This document shows, piece by piece, positions 18,836-29,162 of a stretch of 64,000 nt of DNA. A program made the translations under genes and the position numbers. The notes below the pieces were generated by a model, which worked only from the letters and a program-made list of their open reading frames with translations, was not told the origin of the DNA and ran no database searches. Within the stretch, counting starts at the first letter, position 1; every line of letters begins with the position of its first letter. The DNA comes from Antrihabitans stalactiti (GTDB lineage Bacteria > Actinomycetota > Actinomycetes > Mycobacteriales > Mycobacteriaceae): positions 62,001 through 126,000 of the forward strand of contig NZ_VCQU01000009.1 in NCBI RefSeq assembly GCF_012932915.1. Direction: 5' to 3'.

Positions 18836-19821
18836 CGTTGCGAATCTCTCAGCCAGAGAGCAGCTTCGGCGGCCCAATAGGTCAGGATGATATCTGCGCC
18901 AGCCCGTCGAATGCTCAGAAGCGACTCCAGCACTGCCGCGGTCCGGTCGATCCAGCCGTTCTGCGCTGCTGCGGTGATCATCGAGTACTCACCCGAGATC
19001 TGATATGCCGCAACAGGAACCGTCGACACGTCGGCGACCTCGCGAAGAATATCGAGGTAGCTCATCGCCGGCTTGACCATCACGATATCGGCGCCCTCGG
19101 CGATGTCGAGTCCGACCTCGCGCAACGACTCGCGTCTATTCGCTGAATCCTGCTGATAGCTACGACGATCGCCGACCAGCGACGAACCGACAGCCTCTCT
19201 GAACGGTCCATAGAAGGCAGAGGCGTACTTTGCGGCGTAGGCGAGAATCGCCGTGTCCGTGTGCTGCGCCGCGTCGAGTGCAGTGCGGATCGCACCGACC
19301 TGGCCATCCATCATTCCGCTCGTCCCGAGCAGGTGCGCACCCGAATCCGCCTGCGCGAGGGCCATATCGACGTATCGAGCCAGCGTTGCATCGTTGTCCA
19401 CGGCACCGTCTTCGGCAAGAACACCGCAATGCCCGTGATCGGTGAATTCGTCCAGACACGTATCCGCCATCAGGACGGTGTCGTCGCCCAACTCGGTCTG
19501 CAACCTGCGCAGTCCGCGGTTGAGGATCCCGTCGGGATCAGTCGCACCGGAGCCGACGGCGTCCTTGTCCTCAGGCCGAGGAACGCCGAACAGCATCAAC
19601 CCACCGACACCGGCAGACACCGCATCGACCGCGGCCTTCGCCAGCGAATCGAGGGTGTGCTGGTGCACGCCCGGCATCGACGAAATCTCGCGCGGCTCGG
19701 CAAGACCGTCCGCGACGAACATCGGCAAGACCAAATGCCGCGGCTCGAGCGTGGTCTCGGCAACCAGCCGGCGCAACGCCGGTGTTCGGCGCAGCCGTCG
19801 GGGACGGTCAGTCGGGAACAC
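18832..19821 (-). CDS. hemB: Delta-aminolevulinic acid dehydratase (porphobilinogen synthase)
   Basis: A 329-residue enzyme that condenses two 5-aminolevulinates to porphobilinogen. Active-site lysines lie in [15 protein letters not shown] and [19 protein letters not shown]; the metal-binding region [14 protein letters not shown] carries Cys and His residues. The GTG at 19821, 14 bases after the hemD stop and giving the conserved start [15 protein letters not shown], is preferred to the long open upstream extension. Fifth gene of the rex-hemA-hemC-hemD-hemB operon. Confidence 0.95.
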   Translation of the reverse strand: MFPTDRPRRLRRTPALRRLVAETTLEPRHLVLPMFVADGLAEPREISSMPGVHQHTLDSLAKAAVDAVSAGVGGLMLFGVPRPEDKDAVGSGATDPDGILNRGLRRLQTELGDDTVLMADTCLDEFTDHGHCGVLAEDGAVDNDATLARYVDMALAQADSGAHLLGTSGMMDGQVGAIRTALDAAQHTDTAILAYAAKYASAFYGPFREAVGSSLVGDRRSYQQDSANRRESLREVGLDIAEGADIVMVKPAMSYLDILREVADVSTVPVAAYQISGEYSMITAAAQNGWIDRTAAVLESLLSIRRAGADIILTYWAAEAALWLRDSQR

Positions 19822-19835
19822 GACTGTGCGCCCGC

Positions 19836-21386
19836 TTACCGACGCTTGCGCTTGCGCGGGGGCGGCAGTGCACCCTCGGCGCGAAGCCGCGCGGCGTGTT
19901 CGGCCAGTGCCTCGACAAGCGGTCCGACCTGCGCGGTCTCGGGCTGCACATCGACGCGCAGACCGAACTCGGCAGCCGTCTCGGCAGTCTTCGGACCGAT
20001 GCACGCGACGAGCGTGCGAGCATGCGGCTTACCGGCGATACCGACGAGGTTGCGGACCGTCGAGGACGAGGTGAACAGAACGGCGTCGAAACCACCGGTC
20101 TTGATCATCTCGCGGGTCTCGGCCGGGGGCGGCGCTGCCCGAACGGTGCGGTATGCGGTGACGTCGTCGATCTCCCAGCCGCGCTCACGCAGGCCTTCGG
20201 CGAGCGTCTCGGTCGCGATGTCGGCACGCGGCAGCAGCACACGGTTGACCGGATCGAAGACGTCGTCGTACGGCGCGAACTCGTCGAGCAAGCCCTGGCT
20301 GGACTGCTCACCGGACGGCACGAGCTCCGGATTGATACCGAACGAACGCACCTTCTCGGCGGTCGCTTCGCCGACACACGCGATCTTCACACCGGAGAAC
20401 GCACGAGCGTCGAGTCCGAACTCGGCGAACTTCTCCCACACAGCGCGGACCGCATTGGTCGAGGTGAATACGACCCACTGGTAACGACCGTCCACCAGAC
20501 CCTTGACGGCGCGTTCCATCTGCGCGGGGCTCCGCGGCGGCTCGACCGCAATAGTCGGGACCTCGATGGGAACGGCACCATGGGTGACGAGGCGATTGCT
20601 CATCTCGCCTGCCTGCTCCTTGGTGCGCGGCACCAGGACGGTCCAGCCGTACAGCGCGCGCGATTCCCACCACGACATCTTGCCGCGCTGGGCGACGATC
20701 TTGCCGACGGTGACGACCAGCGGACCGAGCAGGTCGGCGCCTGCATCGTTGAGCGTGGCGAGGGTGGCTTCGACGGTCCGTTGCTGGCGACTCGTGCCAC
20801 GGACCGTGATGGCAGCAGGTGTCTGCGGCGCCAATCCGTGTTCGACGAGTGCGCTGGCGGTCTCGGCAAGGTGACCCGAGGTTGCGTGCAGGACGAGCGG
20901 TCCAGGGGCGGCGGCGAGCGCTGCCCAGTCGACCTCGCCACGCACGTCTGCCTCGGTGTGCGTCGAGCCGAGCGCCATGCCCGCGTAGCTCGGCACCGCG
21001 GAACCGGCGGGCAGGCCCGGCAGCACCTCGAAGTGCACCTGAGTGCGCGCCACTGCGCTGACCTCGGCAATCACCGAATCGGTGGTCAACGGGTCGCCGG
21101 AGACGACGCGCACGACGTCGTGGCCGTTGCGCGCCTCGGTGATCAGCGTCTTCGCGACCTCGGTCGGATCGCCCAATGCCGGGCGCACTTCGGGGGCTTC
21201 GTCGGCGTCGCCGCTGTACGCGGAGCCGATGAGCGCAACCACTCCCCTGTCGACATCGGGATCTGTGAAAGCCAGCTCTGCGTCGGCGAGCACCTCACGT
21301 GCGCGGACTGTGAGCAGGGCCGGATCACCCGGTCCGGAACCTACGAACAGGATCCGACCGGGGGTGTTCTTACGGGCTCGGCTCAT
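19836..21386 (-). CDS. hemD: Bifunctional uroporphyrinogen-III C-methyltransferase / uroporphyrinogen-III synthase
   Basis: A 516-residue fusion. The N-terminal half (about 10-250) is a SAM-dependent uroporphyrinogen methyltransferase-like domain ([30 protein letters not shown]). The C-terminal half (about 265-505) is uroporphyrinogen-III synthase ([37 protein letters not shown]). It cyclises hydroxymethylbilane to uroporphyrinogen III and may branch to sirohaem or cobalamin. It ends in a basic tail (PPPRKRKRR). The ATG at 21386 follows GGAG. A 105-base gap with two hairpins separates it from hemC. Confidence 0.94.
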   Translation of the reverse strand: MSRARKNTPGRILFVGSGPGDPALLTVRAREVLADAELAFTDPDVDRGVVALIGSAYSGDADEAPEVRPALGDPTEVAKTLITEARNGHDVVRVVSGDPLTTDSVIAEVSAVARTQVHFEVLPGLPAGSAVPSYAGMALGSTHTEADVRGEVDWAALAAAPGPLVLHATSGHLAETASALVEHGLAPQTPAAITVRGTSRQQRTVEATLATLNDAGADLLGPLVVTVGKIVAQRGKMSWWESRALYGWTVLVPRTKEQAGEMSNRLVTHGAVPIEVPTIAVEPPRSPAQMERAVKGLVDGRYQWVVFTSTNAVRAVWEKFAEFGLDARAFSGVKIACVGEATAEKVRSFGINPELVPSGEQSSQGLLDEFAPYDDVFDPVNRVLLPRADIATETLAEGLRERGWEIDDVTAYRTVRAAPPPAETREMIKTGGFDAVLFTSSSTVRNLVGIAGKPHARTLVACIGPKTAETAAEFGLRVDVQPETAQVGPLVEALAEHAARLRAEGALPPPRKRKRR

Positions 21387-21434
21387 CGGTTGTTCTCCAG
21401 TGCTTTCGTTCGTGCATTCATGTTCGTGTGTCGT

Positions 21435-21479
21435 GGCCGCCGAGGAGGCGGCCAATGCGTCAGCCGCCTGCGAGGCGGC
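21435..21479. repeat. Two adjacent GC-rich hairpins between hemC and hemD
   Basis: GGCCGCC-gagga-GGCGGCC (21435-21453) and GCCGCCT-gcg-AGGCGGC (21463-21479) lie side by side in the 105-base hemC-hemD gap. The arms are near-identical, so alternative pairing between the two is possible. They are the only intergenic structure inside the haem operon and might set the ratio of upstream to downstream expression, or stabilise 3' ends. No T-run follows, so a classical terminator is not supported. Confidence 0.6.
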
Positions 21480-21491
21480 CAGGGTATCGGC

Positions 21492-22451
21492 TCAGGCATC
21501 GCCACCACCCCCGCTCATGACGTCTGCAGCGCCCAACTCCAACAGTTCGTCGGCAAGTGCTCTACCCAGTTCGGCGGCACGTTCGGGAGCCCCGACCACC
21601 GATGCCCGGATCTCATCCGATCCATCCAGCGCGACGACGCACGCTCGAAGGGAAAGTTCGTCGAAAATTCGCCCGTCCTCGTCGATCGACTCGACCACCT
21701 CGGCAAGCGCGCCCACGGGTGCGGTGCAACCCGCCTCCAGCGCAGCGAGCACGGACCGTTCGGCAACCACCGCCGACCGCGTCGAGGCATCGTCGAGTGC
21801 GGTCAGCGCGGTGACGAGGTCCGCGTCGTCGGCGCGGCATTCGATCGCCAGTGCACCCTGGCCGGGCGCGGACAGCATCTGCACGGGTTCCAAGGACTCG
21901 GTGATGGCGTCGAGGCGTCCGATCCTGGCGAGGCCCGCACGAGCGACGACGACCGCGTCGAGTTCGCCTGCCGTGACCTTGCCCAACCGGGTGTCGAGGT
22001 TGCCCCGAAGCGGCACGATGTCGAGGCCGAGTCCAAGCGCCTTCAGCTGGGCGATCCGGCGCGGCGCCGACGTTCCGATTCGGGATCCGGCGGGCAGCTC
22101 ACCGAGCACCAGCCCGTCGCGAGCCACCAGCGCATCGCGCGGGTCTTCGCGTGGCGGAATCGCAGCGATTGTGAAGCGGTCGTCGGGTGCGGTCGGGAGG
22201 TCTTTGTAGGAATGCACAGCAATATCCACATTCCCCGCAGCAAGTTGGTCGCGCAACGCTGTGGTGAATACGCCGACGCCGATCTGCTGTACCGGAGCGG
22301 CCGACTCGTCGCCTGCCGTCTTCACGATCACCAATTCCGCACGGTGGCCTGCCGCGACAAGCGCATCGAGGACGGTGCCTGCCTGAGTGCGCGCGAGCAA
22401 GCTGCCTCGGGTACCGATCTTCAACACGCGAGTTATCGATGCAACGGTCAT
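21492..22451 (-). CDS. hemC: Hydroxymethylbilane synthase (porphobilinogen deaminase)
   Basis: A 319-residue enzyme that polymerises four porphobilinogens into hydroxymethylbilane. The N-terminal [13 protein letters not shown], the HSYKDLPT catalytic segment, [10 protein letters not shown] and the dipyrromethane-cofactor cysteine C242 ([13 protein letters not shown]) are all present. The ATG at 22451 overlaps the hemA stop (ATGA). The N-terminus is about 10 residues longer than the minimal family start, but the coupling overlap supports it. Confidence 0.96.
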   Translation of the reverse strand: MTVASITRVLKIGTRGSLLARTQAGTVLDALVAAGHRAELVIVKTAGDESAAPVQQIGVGVFTTALRDQLAAGNVDIAVHSYKDLPTAPDDRFTIAAIPPREDPRDALVARDGLVLGELPAGSRIGTSAPRRIAQLKALGLGLDIVPLRGNLDTRLGKVTAGELDAVVVARAGLARIGRLDAITESLEPVQMLSAPGQGALAIECRADDADLVTALTALDDASTRSAVVAERSVLAALEAGCTAPVGALAEVVESIDEDGRIFDELSLRACVVALDGSDEIRASVVGAPERAAELGRALADELLELGAADVMSGGGGDA

Positions 22452-23860
22452 GGATTCGGCCCCCCGTCCGATCCATTGGCACCGAGCTGGAAGTCGTGGC
22501 TCACGGTGAAGTCGTCGGCAAGTTCGACGCCGCCGATTTCCATCGGTGTCGCAACTGCGGCGGCGGCGCCCGGCTTGAGTTCGAACAGTTCGCGAAGTGC
22601 CTCGGCGTAGGTATCGCCGCCCGGCGTCGAGACGAGTTGCTTGATCCGGACCGTCGGGGCGTGCAGCAGTTTGTCGACCACCCGGCGCACCGTGCGCGCA
22701 ACCTCGTCGCGCTGCGGGTCGTCGAGACCGGGCAGCCGCGATTCGAGGCGCATCAATTCTGCTTCTACTACTTCGGCAGCGCGTTGCCGCAGCGCGGTCA
22801 CCGTCGGCGTCACTTCTGCCATGCGCTGACCGGTCAGATAGGTCGCGAGTTCCGCCGCGACGATCTCGCGCGCAGCTTCCGCGTCGGACGCGGCAGCGCC
22901 CGCAGCGGGATCACGCTGCAAAGTTTCCATGTCGATGACTGTGACCCCCGGCAGGCCGGCGACGGCGTGCTCGACGTCGCGGGGCAGACCGAGATCGCAG
23001 ATCACCAGCGGTCGGTCGCGGTCACGCTCGGACAGCGCAAGATGCGCATCTGCGAGTGTCACCACAGCGCCGACCGCGCCCGTACAGGTGATGAGCAAGT
23101 CCGCGTCGGAGACCGCATTCGACAGTTCCGCGCGGTCCACCGCGACCGCATCCACCCCGTTGGCCAGGGCGTTGTCGGCGAGTCGTTGCGCACGTTCGAC
23201 CGTGCGGTTGACGATGACGATCCGCCCGATGTGCGCACGTGTGAGCTGCGCGACCGCGAGACCACCCATCGCGCCCGCGCCGAACACCACCGCGGACCGG
23301 CCGGTGAGGTCGGTGCCGTCAGCGTCGGCGAGCGTCGTCGCTGCACGAGACAACGCAACGGACACGACCGACGCGCCCGCAGAGTCGATTCCCGTCTCGG
23401 AATGCACGCGCTTGCCGACGCGCAACGCGTGCTGGGCGAGTTCGTGCAGCACTCGACCCGCAGCTTGCTGTGCATCAGACGACGCATAGGCAGCGCGGAT
23501 CTGGCCGAGCACTTGCTGCTCACCGATGACCATCGAGTCGAGGCCGCTCGCCACCGCGAAAAGGTGCTCTGCAGCGGCCTCGCTGTAGCGCACGTACGCG
23601 TGCTTCGTCAGATCGGCGAGCGGCATCCCTGCGTGCTTGGCCAGCAGTTCACCAACCTCGGCGAGCCCGCCGTGGAACGCATCGACGACCGCGTAGACCT
23701 CGACTCTGTTGCAAGTCGACACGATCATCACTTCGGAGATATGGCTCGATGTGAGCATCCGATCGGTCATCTTCGGACGATCGGTATCGGAGATGGCGAC
23801 GCGTTCGAGGACGGCGACAGGCGCGCTCCGATGCGAGATCCCGACGAGCAACACACTCAT
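22448..23860 (-). CDS. hemA: Glutamyl-tRNA reductase
   Basis: A 470-residue NADPH-dependent enzyme reducing glutamyl-tRNA to glutamate-1-semialdehyde, the first committed step of haem synthesis. Conserved N-terminus [12 protein letters not shown], catalytic cysteine C50 in [10 protein letters not shown], the EQQVLGQIR motif, and the Rossmann loop [11 protein letters not shown]. It starts in a 4-base overlap with rex, so haem synthesis is tied to the NADH-sensing repressor that precedes it. Confidence 0.96.
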   Translation of the reverse strand: MSVLLVGISHRSAPVAVLERVAISDTDRPKMTDRMLTSSHISEVMIVSTCNRVEVYAVVDAFHGGLAEVGELLAKHAGMPLADLTKHAYVRYSEAAAEHLFAVASGLDSMVIGEQQVLGQIRAAYASSDAQQAAGRVLHELAQHALRVGKRVHSETGIDSAGASVVSVALSRAATTLADADGTDLTGRSAVVFGAGAMGGLAVAQLTRAHIGRIVIVNRTVERAQRLADNALANGVDAVAVDRAELSNAVSDADLLITCTGAVGAVVTLADAHLALSERDRDRPLVICDLGLPRDVEHAVAGLPGVTVIDMETLQRDPAAGAAASDAEAAREIVAAELATYLTGQRMAEVTPTVTALRQRAAEVVEAELMRLESRLPGLDDPQRDEVARTVRRVVDKLLHAPTVRIKQLVSTPGGDTYAEALRELFELKPGAAAAVATPMEIGGVELADDFTVSHDFQLGANGSDGGPNP

Positions 23861-24687
23861 TGCCGAACCACCGATCCCTTGTTAGTCGTGGCGGCGTGCA
23901 GCTCAGGGCCGCGCCCCATCAGTCCAGTCGAGCGAAGCGAGGGGGAATCCTCGCCCGCACGAGTGGCCACCTCGGCGTTACGAGCCTGGCTGAAAGACAG
24001 CATCTGCATTTCGACGGCGAGGTCGACGCGTCGAATTTCGACGTACGCAGGCACCCGAAGGGCCACCGGCGAGAAGCTGAGGATGCAGCGGAGCCCCGCT
24101 TCGACCAGCCGATCGCAGATCGCCTGGGCCGCGTCGTCGGGAACAGCGATCACCGCGATTGTCGGGTCCAGCTCCGCGCAGGCAGGAACGAGGTCTGCGA
24201 CGTCGCGGACAAGCAGCGGTCCGACCGCGGTGCCGACGAGGTCGACCTCGTTGTCGAACAGCCCGACAATCGTGAAACCACGTCGACCGAAACCGCCGTA
24301 GCCCGCCAGCGCACGACCGAGATTTCCGATGCCGACGAGCACCACGCGATGACCTTGATCCAAGCCGAGTGCGATCTCGATTCGCGCACGAAGCCGGGCG
24401 ACGTCGTAGCCGACGCCCCGCACTCCGTTCGGGCCGAGAAAGGACAGATCCTTACGCAGTTTCGCAGAACCGACACCCGTTGCAGCGGCGAGTTCCTCGC
24501 TCGATACGATGAGCGTCCCTTCGTCTACCAAGACGCCGAGGACCCGCAAATAGGCAGTCAACCGCGCGACCGTTGCGGGCGGAATGTCCTTCGCGAGATG
24601 GACCTTCGCGCTCGATTCCGGGCCGGCGACCATTCCGGTCGCCCCAGCTGCACCGCGACTTCGCGGCGCCTGGTGCTGGTCCGTCAC
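23857..24687 (-). CDS. rex: Redox-sensing transcriptional repressor Rex
   Basis: A 276-residue Rex protein: N-terminal winged helix ([20 protein letters not shown], then [15 protein letters not shown]) and a Rossmann NADH-binding domain ([13 protein letters not shown], residues 115-127). It releases DNA when the NADH/NAD ratio rises, thereby inducing haem and respiratory genes. The GTG at 24687 lies 8 bases after AGGAG and fits the family start; the open frame to 24804 is not needed. A near-consensus Rex site lies 82-99 bases upstream, consistent with autoregulation of the rex-hemACDB operon. Confidence 0.95.
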   Translation of the reverse strand: MTDQHQAPRSRGAAGATGMVAGPESSAKVHLAKDIPPATVARLTAYLRVLGVLVDEGTLIVSSEELAAATGVGSAKLRKDLSFLGPNGVRGVGYDVARLRARIEIALGLDQGHRVVLVGIGNLGRALAGYGGFGRRGFTIVGLFDNEVDLVGTAVGPLLVRDVADLVPACAELDPTIAVIAVPDDAAQAICDRLVEAGLRCILSFSPVALRVPAYVEIRRVDLAVEMQMLSFSQARNAEVATRAGEDSPSLRSTGLMGRGPELHAATTNKGSVVRQ

Positions 24688-24768
24688 GTTTGATACTCCT
24701 CGCCGACGGGTTCGAAGTCCCGGCAGGTCGCGCTGATCTGTGGGAATGTTGCCCACCACGTTAACTGC

Positions 24769-24786
24769 TTGTGAAGCCATTCCCAA
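24769..24786 (-). promoter_or_regulatory. Rex operator (ROP) upstream of rex-hem operon
   Basis: TTGTGAA-GCCA-TTCCCAA differs at one position from the perfect dyad TTGTGAA-N4-TTCACAA recognised by Rex proteins. It lies 82-99 bases upstream of the rex start, in the only intergenic region ahead of the haem operon. The match and the context together make it a strong candidate for an autoregulatory site. Confidence 0.8.
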
Positions 24787-24859
24787 AGTCGGCGAATTTC
24801 GCACTGATCTTCATCTTCACCTGCGCGGCTCCGCCACACACCGAATCCGGGTGAAATCT

Positions 24860-25120
24860 TCAGCGCGCGAGGTCGGCTCGTAGCCGCTCTTCGTCGACCT
24901 CCCAATAGCTGTGCTCACGACCGTCCAGCAGCACTACAGGGACTCGGTCACCGAACTCGGCTCGCAATTCCGGGCGGGTCGGCGCGACCTCGTCGACGTC
25001 GATAGTCTCGAATTCGAGATCGAAATCCGAACACACGCGGGCCAACTCGGCACTGGCGCGGTCGCAGAGACCGCAGCCCGACCGCGTGAGGAAAGTAACC
25101 GTGTGCGAGGGCTGTTTCAT
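24860..25120 (-). CDS. Glutaredoxin-like protein
   Basis: An 86-residue thioredoxin-fold protein with the dithiol motif CGLC ([18 protein letters not shown]) near the N-terminus and the cis-proline region [15 protein letters not shown]. It is probably a mycothiol- or thioredoxin-linked disulfide reductase in the cytoplasm. ATG at 25120 is chosen; a GTG 9 bases upstream is possible. It precedes rex in the same direction, with the Rex operator between them. Confidence 0.85.
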   Translation of the reverse strand: MKQPSHTVTFLTRSGCGLCDRASAELARVCSDFDLEFETIDVDEVAPTRPELRAEFGDRVPVVLLDGREHSYWEVDEERLRADLAR

Positions 25121-25201
25121 GGCATTCACTGTGCCATCGGAGTACCGAAGGCGCGCGGGGCACTACTGTTGGGTGAGGTTCGGCGACACGGGAGGTTACG
25201 A

Positions 25202-26209
25202 GTGCCTGGGCGAGCAGTGGCTATCGCCGCTGGGTTGGTCTTGGGGGTGTTCGACGGCGGTCGGCTGGGTCCGGGAGCGATCGGTCGGCGGCGGAGAAAC
25301 CCGTTGGGGCCCAGCGATGCCGAGGTCCGCGCGAACCTCGCAGGCGAAGCGAGTGCGGATGCCGCGCTGGCCTTGCAAGAACTCGAAGCTGGTGCCGCAA
25401 CAGCAGAGGAGACGACCGACGAACCGTCGGTCCCCCGCGATCTGACTGCTGCCGCGTTCTTCGATGTCGACAACACGATGGTCCAGGGCGCATCGATCGT
25501 GCATTTCGCTCGCGGGCTCGCGGCACGGAAGTACTTGAACACGTCCGATCTTGTCGACTTTGCGTGGAAGCAGCTGAAGTTCCGAGTCAGCGGCAAAGAA
25601 AGCAGCAACGACGTCGCGAGTGGTCGCGAAAAGGCGCTTTCCTTCATCCGCGGCCGTTCGACAGCCGAGCTCGCCCGGCTCGGTGAAGAGATCTACGACG
25701 AAATCATTTCCGACAAAATCTGGCCCGGCACCCGCGCACTTGCGCAGATGCACCTAGATGCCGGCCAGCAGGTCTGGCTGGTGACGGCAACGCCTGTCGA
25801 GCTGGCTCAGGTCATCGCCAAGCGGCTCGGTCTCACCGGCGCGCTCGGCACGGTCGCCGAAAGCGAGAACGGCGTCTTCACCGGACGACTCGTCGGCGAC
25901 ATCCTCCACGGCCTCGGCAAAGCGCACGCCGTTCGCACCCTTGCCGTCCGCGAAGGGCTCAATCTCAAGCGCTGCACCGCGTACTCCGACAGCCACAACG
26001 ACGTACCGATGTTGTCGCTCTGCGGGACCGCGGTCGCGATCAATCCCGATTCGGACCTGCGTGAACTTGCCAAAAACCGCGGTTGGGAAATACGCGACTT
26101 CCGAACTGGGCGTAAAGCAGCCAAGGTCGGCGTACCGACCGCCTTGGTACTCGGAGCCGCAGGTGGCGCATTGGCCGCGGTGATTACCCGCAGGAAGATC
26201 CCCGCTTAG
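25202..26209 (+). CDS. HAD-IB family hydrolase, SerB1-like
   Basis: A 335-residue HAD phosphatase. After a variable N-terminal 80 residues, motif [12 protein letters not shown] (nucleophile D88, acid D90), motif [11 protein letters not shown], and motif [13 protein letters not shown] are present, ending in a hydrophobic segment ([18 protein letters not shown]) that may anchor it. Related proteins are called SerB1-like, but the true substrate is unproven and phosphoserine is not assured. GGAGG at 25191-25195 sets the GTG start at 25202; the frame upstream, antisense to the glutaredoxin gene, is not coding. Confidence 0.9.
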   Translation: MPGRAVAIAAGLVLGVFDGGRLGPGAIGRRRRNPLGPSDAEVRANLAGEASADAALALQELEAGAATAEETTDEPSVPRDLTAAAFFDVDNTMVQGASIVHFARGLAARKYLNTSDLVDFAWKQLKFRVSGKESSNDVASGREKALSFIRGRSTAELARLGEEIYDEIISDKIWPGTRALAQMHLDAGQQVWLVTATPVELAQVIAKRLGLTGALGTVAESENGVFTGRLVGDILHGLGKAHAVRTLAVREGLNLKRCTAYSDSHNDVPMLSLCGTAVAINPDSDLRELAKNRGWEIRDFRTGRKAAKVGVPTALVLGAAGGALAAVITRRKIPA

Positions 26210-26224
26210 GTCGTGAGCACTTGA

Positions 26225-27235
26225 TTAACCCATGAAGACGCTGCGGCGCTTCGCGAGAATGCGGTAAAGGGTCTGCTGAATGGTCTCGCGAACGTGGTCG
26301 GTGACCTCGAAGGTGACCATCGGGTCGTCGGCGTCCGACGGCTCGTAGGTATCGGTGTAGATCGGCTCGCCGAACTCGATGTACCACTTCGACGGCAACG
26401 GAATCGCGCCGAGCGGACCGAGGTGCGGGAACAGTGGCGTCACCGGGAAGTACGGCAAGCCGAGCAACCGCGCAAGCGGACCGAGGTCGCCGACCTTCGG
26501 GTAGATCTCCTCGGAGCCGACGATCGAGCACGGGATGATCGGAGCACCGGTACGGACCGCTGCGGAGGCGAAACCACCACGGCCGAATCGCTGCAGCTTG
26601 TAGCGGTCGGCGTACGGCTTGCCGATGCCTTTGAAGCCTTCGGGGAACACACCGGTCAGCTCGCCGTTGCGCAGCAGCCGCTCCGCATCGGGGTTGCACG
26701 CGAGGGTGTGCCCAGCACGGCGCGCGACCGAGCCGATCACCGGGGTCTCGAAAATCAGGTCCGCGGCGAGCAGCCGCAATGTCCGATGCATCGGGTGGTG
26801 ATCGTGAACGGCGACAGCCGTCATCAATCCGTCGATCGGGAGGACACCTGCGTGGTTGGCGACGATGAGCGCACCGCCGTGTGAGGGGAGGTTTTCGATG
26901 CCACTGACCTCGACCCGGAACCACTTCTCGTACAAGGGTCGCAGGACGGGCAATAGCACCGACTCGTTCCAGTGCTGATCGAAACCGAACTCGTCGACGT
27001 GATAGTCGCCGGTCAGCCGCCGGCGCAGGAAGCTTGCCGTGCCCGAAATCTGCTTCGCCAGCGAACGGGTCAGCGACTCGCGGAAACCCTGCGGCGGATT
27101 CGCCTCTTCGATCCGTTCGGTGAGCGAGGTGATGTCGCGCACGACATCAGCACCTGCGGCCCGACGTCGATTGACCGCACGCGCAGGCCGATCGGCCGCT
27201 TCGTGCAGTTGGATCACTTTCGCTACTTCAGTCAT
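26225..27235 (-). CDS. Lysophospholipid acyltransferase family protein
   Basis: A 336-residue PlsC-type acyltransferase. The acceptor-site motif is NHAGVLPIDGLMTAV (histidine and aspartate separated by six residues rather than the usual four, as in related actinobacterial members), with GVFPEGFKGIGKPY as the phosphate-binding motif and SIVGSEEIYPKV further on. It likely acylates a glycerolipid or envelope glycolipid at the membrane. The ATG at 27235 overlaps the epimerase stop by 4 bases, so the two genes are coupled. Confidence 0.9.
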   Translation of the reverse strand: MTEVAKVIQLHEAADRPARAVNRRRAAGADVVRDITSLTERIEEANPPQGFRESLTRSLAKQISGTASFLRRRLTGDYHVDEFGFDQHWNESVLLPVLRPLYEKWFRVEVSGIENLPSHGGALIVANHAGVLPIDGLMTAVAVHDHHPMHRTLRLLAADLIFETPVIGSVARRAGHTLACNPDAERLLRNGELTGVFPEGFKGIGKPYADRYKLQRFGRGGFASAAVRTGAPIIPCSIVGSEEIYPKVGDLGPLARLLGLPYFPVTPLFPHLGPLGAIPLPSKWYIEFGEPIYTDTYEPSDADDPMVTFEVTDHVRETIQQTLYRILAKRRSVFMG

Positions 27236-28305
27236 CGCGGTGCTCCCACAGGGGCTCCAACGAGCCCGAGAAGTTTGGTTTCCGCCGAATCGATCCATTC
27301 GGGGTTGATCACCGGCCGCAGCGATGCGCCCTTGACGAAATCATCGAAAGCCTGGAGCGTCGTCCAGCGCGGCTCGAAACCTAATTCGGTCCGCATCCGG
27401 GTGGTGTCCAGACCACAACCGTAATGATAGAACTCCAGCTGCTCCTGCGTGAACTCGCGCATGACAGGACCCATCAGCCCTCGTCCGATGCTACGGAACA
27501 GCACGAACGGCAGCGGCGCCTCGACGCGTCCTGCGCGCCTGATGGCTTGCGACATCATGATCACGCCGTCGCCCGCGATGTTGTACGTGCCGGCATGGCC
27601 TGCCAGCGTTGCCTCTTCGAGCGCGGCGAGCGCGTCCTCTTCGTGCAGCAACTGCAGGCGAGCATCCCGACCGAGAATGGTCGGCACGATCGGCGACGTG
27701 AAGTATCGCGACACCGAGCCGTTGAGGCGCGGACCGACCAGTGGCGACAGCCGAAGGGTCGAGATAGCGATCTCGGGGCGGCGACGGCCGAGGCCGCGCG
27801 CGAACGCCTCGATCTCGATCGCGTCGCGGGCGAACCCACCCTTCGGAGGTTTGCGCGCGCTCATCTGTTCGTTGAACTTCACCGGGTCGCGTGCGCTGCA
27901 CCCGTACACCGCCGACGACGACCGCAGCACGACCTTTCGAACGCTCGGCGCCTTCTGGCAGACCGCGAAGAGCTGCATCGCGCCGAGCACATTCAGGTCT
28001 TTCATCGCGGCGCGACTGCCGGCTTTCGGTGGCCGCGACACGATGGACGCGTGCACGACGGTGTCGACCTCGTTGCCCGAAATGACCTTGCCGATAAGCG
28101 GATTGCGGATGTCGGCGCGAACGAACTCGGCACGCCCCATCTTGCGCAGCATGTCTTTGGACGGCGACTTCAAATCGACAGCGATGATGCGATCGATCGA
28201 AGGATTCTGCGCGAGGCGAGCGACGAGATACCCGCCGAGGAATCGACTGGCACCGGTGACGAGCACGACCTTAGGCGAGTGGACTCCTCGATCGGTCGTA
28301 CTCAC
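27232..28305 (-). CDS. NAD-dependent epimerase/dehydratase-like protein (catalytic Tyr replaced)
   Basis: An extended SDR of 357 residues: NAD-binding VLVTGASRFLGGYLVARL, then DIRNPLIG and RSSSAVYG. At the place of the catalytic YxxxK the sequence reads GGFARDAIEIE, so both Tyr and Lys are absent; epimerase chemistry is therefore doubtful and the protein may bind a nucleotide or act on lipids together with the coupled acyltransferase. Related mycobacterial proteins named GalE2 have, from memory, the same substitution. GTG start at 28305 follows AAGGGGAA. Confidence 0.88.
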   Translation of the reverse strand: MSTTDRGVHSPKVVLVTGASRFLGGYLVARLAQNPSIDRIIAVDLKSPSKDMLRKMGRAEFVRADIRNPLIGKVISGNEVDTVVHASIVSRPPKAGSRAAMKDLNVLGAMQLFAVCQKAPSVRKVVLRSSSAVYGCSARDPVKFNEQMSARKPPKGGFARDAIEIEAFARGLGRRRPEIAISTLRLSPLVGPRLNGSVSRYFTSPIVPTILGRDARLQLLHEEDALAALEEATLAGHAGTYNIAGDGVIMMSQAIRRAGRVEAPLPFVLFRSIGRGLMGPVMREFTQEQLEFYHYGCGLDTTRMRTELGFEPRWTTLQAFDDFVKGASLRPVINPEWIDSAETKLLGLVGAPVGAPR

Positions 28306-28427
28306 ATATTCCCCTTGCGTCTGCTACCCGTAGAGCCTAGCGATTCCGCATCGGCGTCGACAGGGCTTAACCAGGTTCTAACGATCACTTAATGTTGCTG
28401 TTGCTCACATCGTGGGATCGAATGGCA

Positions 28428-28461
28428 ATGCCCGCCCACCATAGAAAGGGGGGACGGGCAT
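28428..28461 (-). terminator. Intrinsic-type hairpin downstream of bS22 gene
   Basis: ATGCCCGCCC (28428-28437) pairs with GGGACGGGCAT (ending 28461), separated by about 11 bases. It lies 16 bases beyond the bS22 stop on the minus strand and within the 170-base gap ahead of the epimerase gene, so it probably ends the short ribosomal-protein transcript. Confidence 0.65.
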
Positions 28462-28477
28462 CGAGCCATCTGTTCGG

Positions 28478-28579
28478 CTACTTACCGAGTTTGCGACGCT
28501 GAACGCGAGTGCGACGAAGCAACTTACGGTGCTTCTTCTTCGACATGCGCTTGCGACGCTTCTTGATCACTGAACCCAT
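28478..28579 (-). CDS. Small ribosomal subunit protein bS22 (AURKAIP1/COX24 domain)
   Basis: A 33-residue, extremely basic protein: [20 protein letters not shown] then [13 protein letters not shown]. This is the actinobacterial bS22 protein, which binds the decoding-centre side of the 30S subunit. The frame is too short for usual ORF cut-offs. It lies between the excisionase-type HTH gene and the epimerase gene, the same neighbourhood recalled for the mycobacterial gene Rv0500B. Confidence 0.95.
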
Positions 28580-28782
28580 AGCGGGTATTCCTCGCGTTCT
28601 CTCTAGCCTTGCAGCGCGCGCAGACCACGCGCACCTTTTCTGTCACACCACGGTCGTTGCACAGCACCGACGAACGGCTGGCTGACACGATGAAGCACCA
28701 TCGTACCGGGACAGGCCGCGCGTAACGAAACCGAGGTCCGCACAACGGCGCCCGCTATCGCACCGCGGTCGGACACCAGCAC

Positions 28783-29037
28783 TCATCCTGCGTCGAAATA
28801 CGATGTCTCCAAGTAGTCGTGCACCGCCTTCGCGTGCACACGGAACGAGCGACCGACGCGTACGGCGGGCAGCTCACCTCCGTGCACCAATCGATACACC
28901 GTCATCTTGGAGACCCTCATGAGGCTCGCCACTTCAGCGACGGTCAAGAACTGGGTTCCACCGAGAGTCGATTGCCCGTCCGAGGAAACCCCAGACGAGG
29001 AACCACTACTGTTCGGTGGCTTGTTTACAGACGCCAT
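28783..29037 (-). CDS. Excisionase-type helix-turn-helix DNA-binding protein
   Basis: An 84-residue protein with a serine-rich N-terminus and a MerR/excisionase-like winged helix (FLTVAEVASLMRVSKMTVYR, then GELPAVRVGRSFRVHAKAVH), ending YFDAG. Despite the domain name it is a conserved chromosomal protein, not part of a prophage. The ATG at 29037 follows GGAGGT. It lies between proC and the bS22 gene. Targets unknown. Confidence 0.9.
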   Translation of the reverse strand: MASVNKPPNSSGSSSGVSSDGQSTLGGTQFLTVAEVASLMRVSKMTVYRLVHGGELPAVRVGRSFRVHAKAVHDYLETSYFDAG

Positions 29038-29162
29038 TAATCCACATACCTCCGGCACGTCTCGCGCCGCCAGGCTTCCCCTCCGGCGGAACAGACACGC
29101 ACGTGCTGTATGGAGCTTAGCGGGACTAGTGGGGTTCCTGCGACGGGAGTGGGCAAACAGAC

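Noticed and set aside
19782-22610. 942-codon plus-strand frame across hemD and hemC
   Set aside because: Mirror frame of the haem genes; composition is Arg/Gly/His-rich without motifs.
22439-24301. 620-codon plus-strand frame opposite hemA and rex
   Set aside because: Same antisense artefact; no recognisable domain.
28524-28745. 73-codon minus frame with a CxxC ([11 protein letters not shown]) overlapping bS22
   Set aside because: It is out of frame with the highly conserved bS22 gene and covers its leader; no homologue recalled.
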